Source: Brachionus manjavacas
Lineage: Eukaryota > Rotifera > Eurotatoria > Ploima > Brachionidae
Reading direction: 5' to 3'
Assembly: GCA_019054805.1 (NCBI GenBank)
Contig: JAHQIY010000002.1
Coordinates: forward strand, 6,820,001 to 6,884,000
DNA: 64,000 nt
This document shows, one piece after another, positions 58,783-64,000 of this stretch; position 1 is the stretch's first letter; every line of letters begins with the position of its first letter. The position numbers and the translations under genes are program-made. The notes beneath the pieces are model-generated. The model did not search any database. It had not been told where the DNA came from and saw only the letters and a program-made list of their open reading frames with translations.

Positions 58783-61700
58783 TTCTCCTCATAAAAATAA
58801 AAATTAATTAAAATTTTAATCTCAATTTTTTTTTTACTTCTATAGCTTTAATAAAATTTAAGATTAAATTTTATTTTAGAAATAAGAAAACAAAACCGCA
58901 GCAAGTATTTAATTACAAAAAAAAGTCTTAAAAATAAACAATTAGTTTAAGATGTTACTTATAGTTTCGTTGTCAATTGAAAAACAAAGAATTTATGTTC
59001 CAAGCTTACAGACATAAATGAATAAAAGTCAAACAAGCATAAGATAATTTAGAAAAATTCAATTTTAAAGCTTTCTTATGCATTAAATGCAAAAAAATTC
59101 ATGGGTCAAACTTTTTATATCTTCGACGGATAAGGCTAAAGATCGATAATAAAAATTTAATTTATTTCAATCCAAATTAATAAATATAGACTCAAAATTA
59201 AAAGTTTTAAATTGATAATAATTGTATTTTTTTGAAAAAATTAAACAAAAACATAAACTTTTTCAAAAAATCTATAATGAAAAATTAACAAATTAGAATA
59301 AATTTGATTTTAGGAAAAAATTGCGATATATTATTAAAATAAATTGTCTTTTTTCATTAAATTTTCTTAAAACACAATTAATTTTTTTTATACAAATCTT
59401 TCAAAAAATACAAAAAAATATTATTTTCATTAATTTAAATTTGCAAAATTGATTTTTTTTTAAACTTTGATGATGAAACAACATGTAACAAAATATGTTT
59501 CACTAAATTAAAAAAAAATATTTTTTATTAACAAGAAAATATTAATGTTAATTAATAAAAGTTATATTTGCACATCATAATCGATTTGGTGTGTGTATTT
59601 GACGAATATCGGTTTATATTTTTTCACTCCCCGACTTTGAATCTTTTGCGAATCTCTGTACAAATGAAATTTATCTTCATTACTCTCTGACATACTGTTC
59701 TTTTTTCACTTCTTCTGATAGTGTTTTATTTGATTCTCTTTCATATTGGATTAGATCAGGTTTCAAAAAAATGTTCATTAACTTATTTGTTTTTGTTTAA
59801 ATTTTTCGCTATCATCAAATTTAAATTTAAAAATTTAATTTTTTTTTAAAAATTAGCATAAATTTAACTAAATCTCATCTCAAATCGTTAGTATAATGAC
59901 TAATGAACCTCCATCGAAAAACTCTTTTTCTTCTAACTTAGCCTTACTCTCAAAACGCTTCAAAGGAAATTTTTCAACCATTTTAAAAATACATTTTTGA
60001 ATTTAAAAATCCTTAATTTTTATTATTAAATTATAAAATTAATTTATTAGTTCATAAATAAAAGAAGCTACAAATATTAAATAATTTCTGGTCTACCTAG
60101 TACCCACACGCAAAAACTTTTCAACACAAAATGCAAAACTTTATAACATAAATTAGTCCAGAGTTCATTAAATATTTATTTAAAAGTTGGCTTTCAAGTA
60201 ATTTATTAAATTTATTATTTATAAAGATCCATTTTTATTTATTTATTTTGAAAAGAAAAATACATTTCACTTAATGGAAAGCTTACAATTCTCCACCAGA
60301 CTACGCAGCTGCAAATTCGCCAATCGAGTCTTGTAATGCTTGTATTAAAAGAGGTTTTACTTTGAGGAAAAAGCTAGGTGTAGTCAGTTTTACTTTAAAT
60401 TTTAAAATTTAATTCAGTCGAATCTATGCGATTTGAAAATTTTACCAGATGCAAGAACTATTAAATTGTCTAAATCCATGGCGCATTGGAATAATTTTTC
60501 ACGAGTTGGTAAGAGAATATATGAATAAGTAAATAAAGAATAGGAAAAAATTTGAGTATAATTGCAGATATTTCTTTAAATAGTGTTATTGTGCTCAATT
60601 ATTGGCCTTACAGTCACTATTAAAGAATTATCAATTTATTAACAAAACTAAAAAGGGCCGTTTCAAGAATTCAGAAGATTCTAATTTATGAACAAATTTA
60701 AAAATTTAAATTTTTTGTCTTTGATATTCTACCCCTTTTTTGGTCAGATATTTTTTATTTAAATTAATTAATAAATATTCTATTAATTTATATATTTTTT
60801 TTTGTTCATCACAAAATATATTTGTGTTTAAAAGTGTCGTATTTGTGGGTAACAGTTTTTTGTTTGTGGTGATTCAATTATCTCAATAATTGTATTCTTT
60901 TTTTCTAGTAGTAGTAGTTGTAGTAACAAAAAGCTTACCAGTTTTCCCTTAAATAACTGTCCTTTTAGGAGAAGCAGTATAATTATGTTTATTATTTATG
61001 TTCTTTTTTTCATTTTTTTAAAGAAAATAATTTGCAATTTTCTACTGAATTAAGATTAGAATACAAAACTATTGAATTAAATGATATTGAATGAAATTCA
61101 AAAGTGTTTTAAATCAAGCATGAAGGTTAATTTTAAAAAAGATCTAGAACTTAAAAAAGGCATCAAGGTTATATAAATAATATTTAATTTATCCATTAGT
61201 CGAATTTTTTATTATCATAAGAAAAAAACCTTGGTGTTAATGAAACTCATTCATTTGAGATATTCAAAAATATTTTACTTTAGCCTTTAAGGCGTTTTTT
61301 AATGAAATTTTTATAATTTTATTAAAAAAAGCCATTATTAATTCTAAAATGATACCAATATGATTAAGTCTTAATCATCGGCGGACGTAAAATACAAGAA
61401 ATTAGTAGAAATTAGTTTATTCTTTCCTTTAATTACTTTTAGATTATTAAGTTTAGCAATTAATTAACATGCAAGTTATAAAAAGAAATGAGAAAAAATA
61501 CACAAAAAGCTTAAAGGAAATATTTTTTATTTAAAAGTGTCTATGAGAATAAGATAAAATATAAAGTAAAATTTTTCTTAGAAAAACATATTTAAGAAAT
61601 AAAGTTATATTAGATTTGAAAAGATTTTTAAATTTTTTGTGCCAATTTGGTAAAAATGTTAGTAACTTCTTAAAATAATTAAAGAAGACAAAAGTGAATT

Positions 61701-62173
61701 AAAAAATGTTTTGTCGCATTTTTTATTGATTTTGGAACTTTAAAACGGGGCACGAATTCAATGAAAAACCGGTAATGTTCTTAACTTTTTCTAAAAGGAG
61801 GAGGCTTATTCAATTGAAAGATGAATAAATAAATTAAAAATTTCAAAAAAGTAACCAAAAATAGTTTTCAGAGTCAAAAAGAGACTAAAGATTTTTCTTC
61901 ATTTAGAATTGAAAATTTTATCAAAATGGTCTTTTAATAAAAAGTAATCTAATGTTTGCATTGCTAATAATTGAATTAATTTAATTTGATTTTAAATATT
62001 AAGTTTAGTTAACTTAATGTAAAATTTAAATTGCCCATTCTAAGAATTGCTGTAAGCATTAGTATTTAATTTACTCATTATAAATTCTAGTCTTAAATTT
62101 TATTTAAATTATATTTTATTATTTAGAAACACATGCTGAAAGGTAAAATAATAAAAAATAAACTTGTTTAAAA
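58783..62173. other. Intergenic spacer
   Basis: About 3.4 kb of A+T-rich sequence. A (TAG)n tract at about 60905-60926 resembles the tail of the LINE at 36.6 kb in the same orientation and may mark a truncated copy. No gene supported. Confidence 0.4.
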
Positions 62174-63310
62174 ATGGATATTGAAACAGACTTGGAGAGT
62201 ATAATCGAGAATATATTGTCGGATTTAAAGCAAAAAATAGAAAATAATTTATTAAATGATACCGAAATAAACCAAAAATTAAATGACGATTTCATGAAAA
62301 TGCTCGACGATTCGTCTTCATGTGATTCCTCATCTGAAGATGAAACCATCAAAATTGATAAAAAAAAGCCTCAAAATTTAGTCGATACCGATGATGAAGA
62401 AGAAGATTTACTCAAAATAAAAAATCAAAAGTATTTAAAAACCAAAGATGAGCTAAGCATAGACGATTTTGGTCCAGTGGAATATTTCGAGATTCATTTG
62501 GAGCCCAATGTCAAATTGGAAAGAATTGGCAAAGTAATATCCAAAGTAGACAACAAACTAGTGGTAATTCAGTCACTAAAAGAAAATCCAGACCAAAAAC
62601 CACCAACACTGGACGAAGAAACTTATCTCTTTGATTCGAATAAAAATTGTATAGGGAAAATTTTTGAAACATTTGGTCCTGTAGTTAATCCATTTTATGT
62701 TGTTCGTTTTAACAATTTAAATGATATAGAAAACCGAAATTTAAGTTTAGATATAAATTCAGAAGTATTTATAGCTCAGTCGAATCAGTACACTAAGTAT
62801 GTGTTTAACATCGACGCGCTTAGAAAACAAAAAGGATCTGATGCATCTTGGTCTAATGATAACGAACCTCCTGCAGAATGTTTGGACTACAGTGATGATG
62901 AACAAGAAAAAGTCGCCAAAAAACAATTAAAAGGAGCTAGAGTTAAAATAGTCGATGATTATTCGGACTCTGATACAGAAACGAAAAAATCTTCGCATAA
63001 AAATATTAAAAAATCTACTCCAAATCCAGCTCAAAAAAGGAGACATGATCAAAGACACGTGAATACGAATGGGTATTCCAATCAGCCTAGTATTCATAAT
63101 GCATTTTATTACCCTGGTGCAATGTACCCACCTCATCCTTATCCCTTTTATCCCAATCCTCAAATGTTTAACTATGGGTATCCACCACAGATGTATCCGC
63201 CTAATTTTAACTACTATCAGCAACCAATGCCAAGCCAACAAAATGCTCAGCTAGCTGAAAAAAATTTTGCAAAAAATAATAACCCAAATGTTGTTAAAAA
63301 GAAATTTTAA
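62174..63310 (+). CDS. NAF1: NAF1, H/ACA ribonucleoprotein assembly factor
   Basis: Intronless, 378 residues. An acidic Ser-rich N-terminus is followed by the Gar1/Naf1 beta-barrel core (about residues 95-215: GPVEYFEIHLEPNVKLERIGKV ... CIGKIFETFGPVVNPFYVVRF). Next is the diagnostic GSDASWSNDNEPPAE-LDYSDDE, a Lys/Ser-rich linker and a Pro/Tyr-rich tail (YPPHPYPFYPNP, YGYPPQMYPP). NAF1 holds dyskerin during assembly of H/ACA snoRNPs and telomerase RNA in the nucleus, and is then exchanged for GAR1. The start at 62174 is the first ATG of the frame and fits the acidic N-terminus. The gene downstream on the same strand begins 138 bp after its stop. Confidence 0.93.
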   Translation: MDIETDLESIIENILSDLKQKIENNLLNDTEINQKLNDDFMKMLDDSSSCDSSSEDETIKIDKKKPQNLVDTDDEEEDLLKIKNQKYLKTKDELSIDDFGPVEYFEIHLEPNVKLERIGKVISKVDNKLVVIQSLKENPDQKPPTLDEETYLFDSNKNCIGKIFETFGPVVNPFYVVRFNNLNDIENRNLSLDINSEVFIAQSNQYTKYVFNIDALRKQKGSDASWSNDNEPPAECLDYSDDEQEKVAKKQLKGARVKIVDDYSDSDTETKKSSHKNIKKSTPNPAQKRRHDQRHVNTNGYSNQPSIHNAFYYPGAMYPPHPYPFYPNPQMFNYGYPPQMYPPNFNYYQQPMPSQQNAQLAEKNFAKNNNPNVVKKKF

Positions 63311-63447
63311 TATTTGTTTATTCTTATTTTTTTTAAATTTAAATGTAAAATAAAGTTTAAATCAAGCAAGTTTTTTTTCAAACCAAAGTGGGTATTAAAA
63401 TTCGCTTAAATATTTTGAAATTAACAATATTTATCAAATAATTTAGA

Positions 63448-64000
63448 ATGTCTTCAAATTATGATGTCATTAATTTGGACAAAATAAACCAAAATCCTTT
63501 TTGTAAACATGGTAAATTTGGCTGCTAGGGTTTTTGTTTTAGCTAATTCTTTTAAAGGTCCAACTATTTTGTTTAAAAATAAAGATAAATTGTTTTATGC
63601 TTGTTCGGCATGCAGGGATCATAAATTGTGTAATTTTTATCTCAAGTATGAAGAAGGAAAAAAAATCTCACAGGAAAAGTACGATTTTTGGCTCCATCAA
63701 TTCAAGTCAACATTGATACCAATTGAGGATCAAAACAAAAAGTAATTAAAATTTTTATTTAAAAAATTTTCAATATTTTTTCAAATAGAAGAAAAGAAAT
63801 ATTCAATTCAAAAAATAAAAATTACTGTCACAATTGTAATGAGTTTATTTTTAATACTGAATGTCTAAAAAAGCATACTGCCCATTTTGTGCTAGAAAAC
63901 ATTACAGACGAAATGCTTAAAAAACCACTACAAAACATTTTGAATCCGATTGAAAAAAATTCTTCAAATGCGGTAGGTCAAAACCTTAAAGCCTAGAATT
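63448..64000 (+). CDS. ZCCHC4: ZCCHC4-like rRNA m6A methyltransferase, N-terminal part
   Basis: Exons 63448-63511, 63558-63741 and 63789-63972 (a GTAGGT donor follows); the gene runs off the window. The visible 144 residues hold a GRF-type zinc finger: NPFCKHGPTILFKN then FYACSACRDHKLCNFY. After it come RKEIFNSKNKNYCHNCNEFI and HTAHFVLENITDEMLKKPLQNIL-NPIEKNSS, in the order of vertebrate ZCCHC4. That enzyme makes N6-methyladenosine in 28S rRNA. The methyltransferase DPPF motif and CCHC finger would lie beyond 64000. Both introns are about 47 nt. Without the catalytic part the assignment rests on the zinc finger and spacing. Confidence 0.8.

Overview
This window is eukaryotic nuclear DNA, about 75% A+T between genes. 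Its genes have short introns, mostly about 45-70 nt with GT...AG ends, and encode typical animal proteins (USE1, CPSF4, CHERP, NAF1, Wee1, ninjurin, an ankyrin/SOCS-box protein). A small protostome invertebrate fits best, and a monogonont rotifer is a reasonable guess, but nothing here proves the taxon. I see no bacterial operons, rRNA, tRNA or CRISPR.

Layout. 1-5.8 kb: two tandem SLC35G-like transporters, the first cut by the window edge, with the ER SNARE USE1 tail-to-tail with the second. 7.9-8.4 kb: a decayed Tc1/mariner transposase. 8.9-10.8 kb: ALDH7A1 in eight exons. 12.7-14.7 kb: a thioredoxin and a divergent thioredoxin-like gene whose intron holds a LINE 3' end. 14.7-15.8 kb: HIBADH, tail-to-tail with that gene. 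17.8-19.2 kb: an intronless ankyrin/SOCS-box gene. 21.5-30.9 kb: the most unusual region, a LINE of about 5.7 kb on the minus strand with a near-identical 1,875-bp direct repeat on each side. 32.4-33.3 kb: CPSF4. 34.8-35.5 kb: ninjurin. 36.6-40.4 kb: a second LINE of CR1/L2 type. 42.7-47.2 kb: Wee1 kinase, whose first exon is very GC-rich. 52.2-55.2 kb: a third thioredoxin, a normal glutaredoxin and a divergently transcribed glutaredoxin-like gene that has lost its active-site cysteines. 55.2-58.8 kb: CHERP in 13 exons. 62.2-64 kb: NAF1, then the start of ZCCHC4.

How genes work together. The only functional theme is thiol redox: three thioredoxin-fold genes and two glutaredoxin-fold genes. 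ALDH7A1 and HIBADH both serve amino-acid breakdown (lysine and valine) but belong to separate pathways. CPSF4, CHERP, NAF1 and ZCCHC4 all act on RNA. I infer no operon-like organisation.

The most novel object is the LINE at 23357-29041. Its ORF1 ends in TAG-CAA-CTA, which fits the UAG-CAR-YYA readthrough context. The same frame then stays open with no ATG for about 189 codons. It enters an approximately 20-residue repeat block, a Ulp1-like cysteine protease, an AP endonuclease and a reverse transcriptase. Exon structures here were built by hand from splice signals, reading frame and remembered family sequence, so exact boundaries are inferences.
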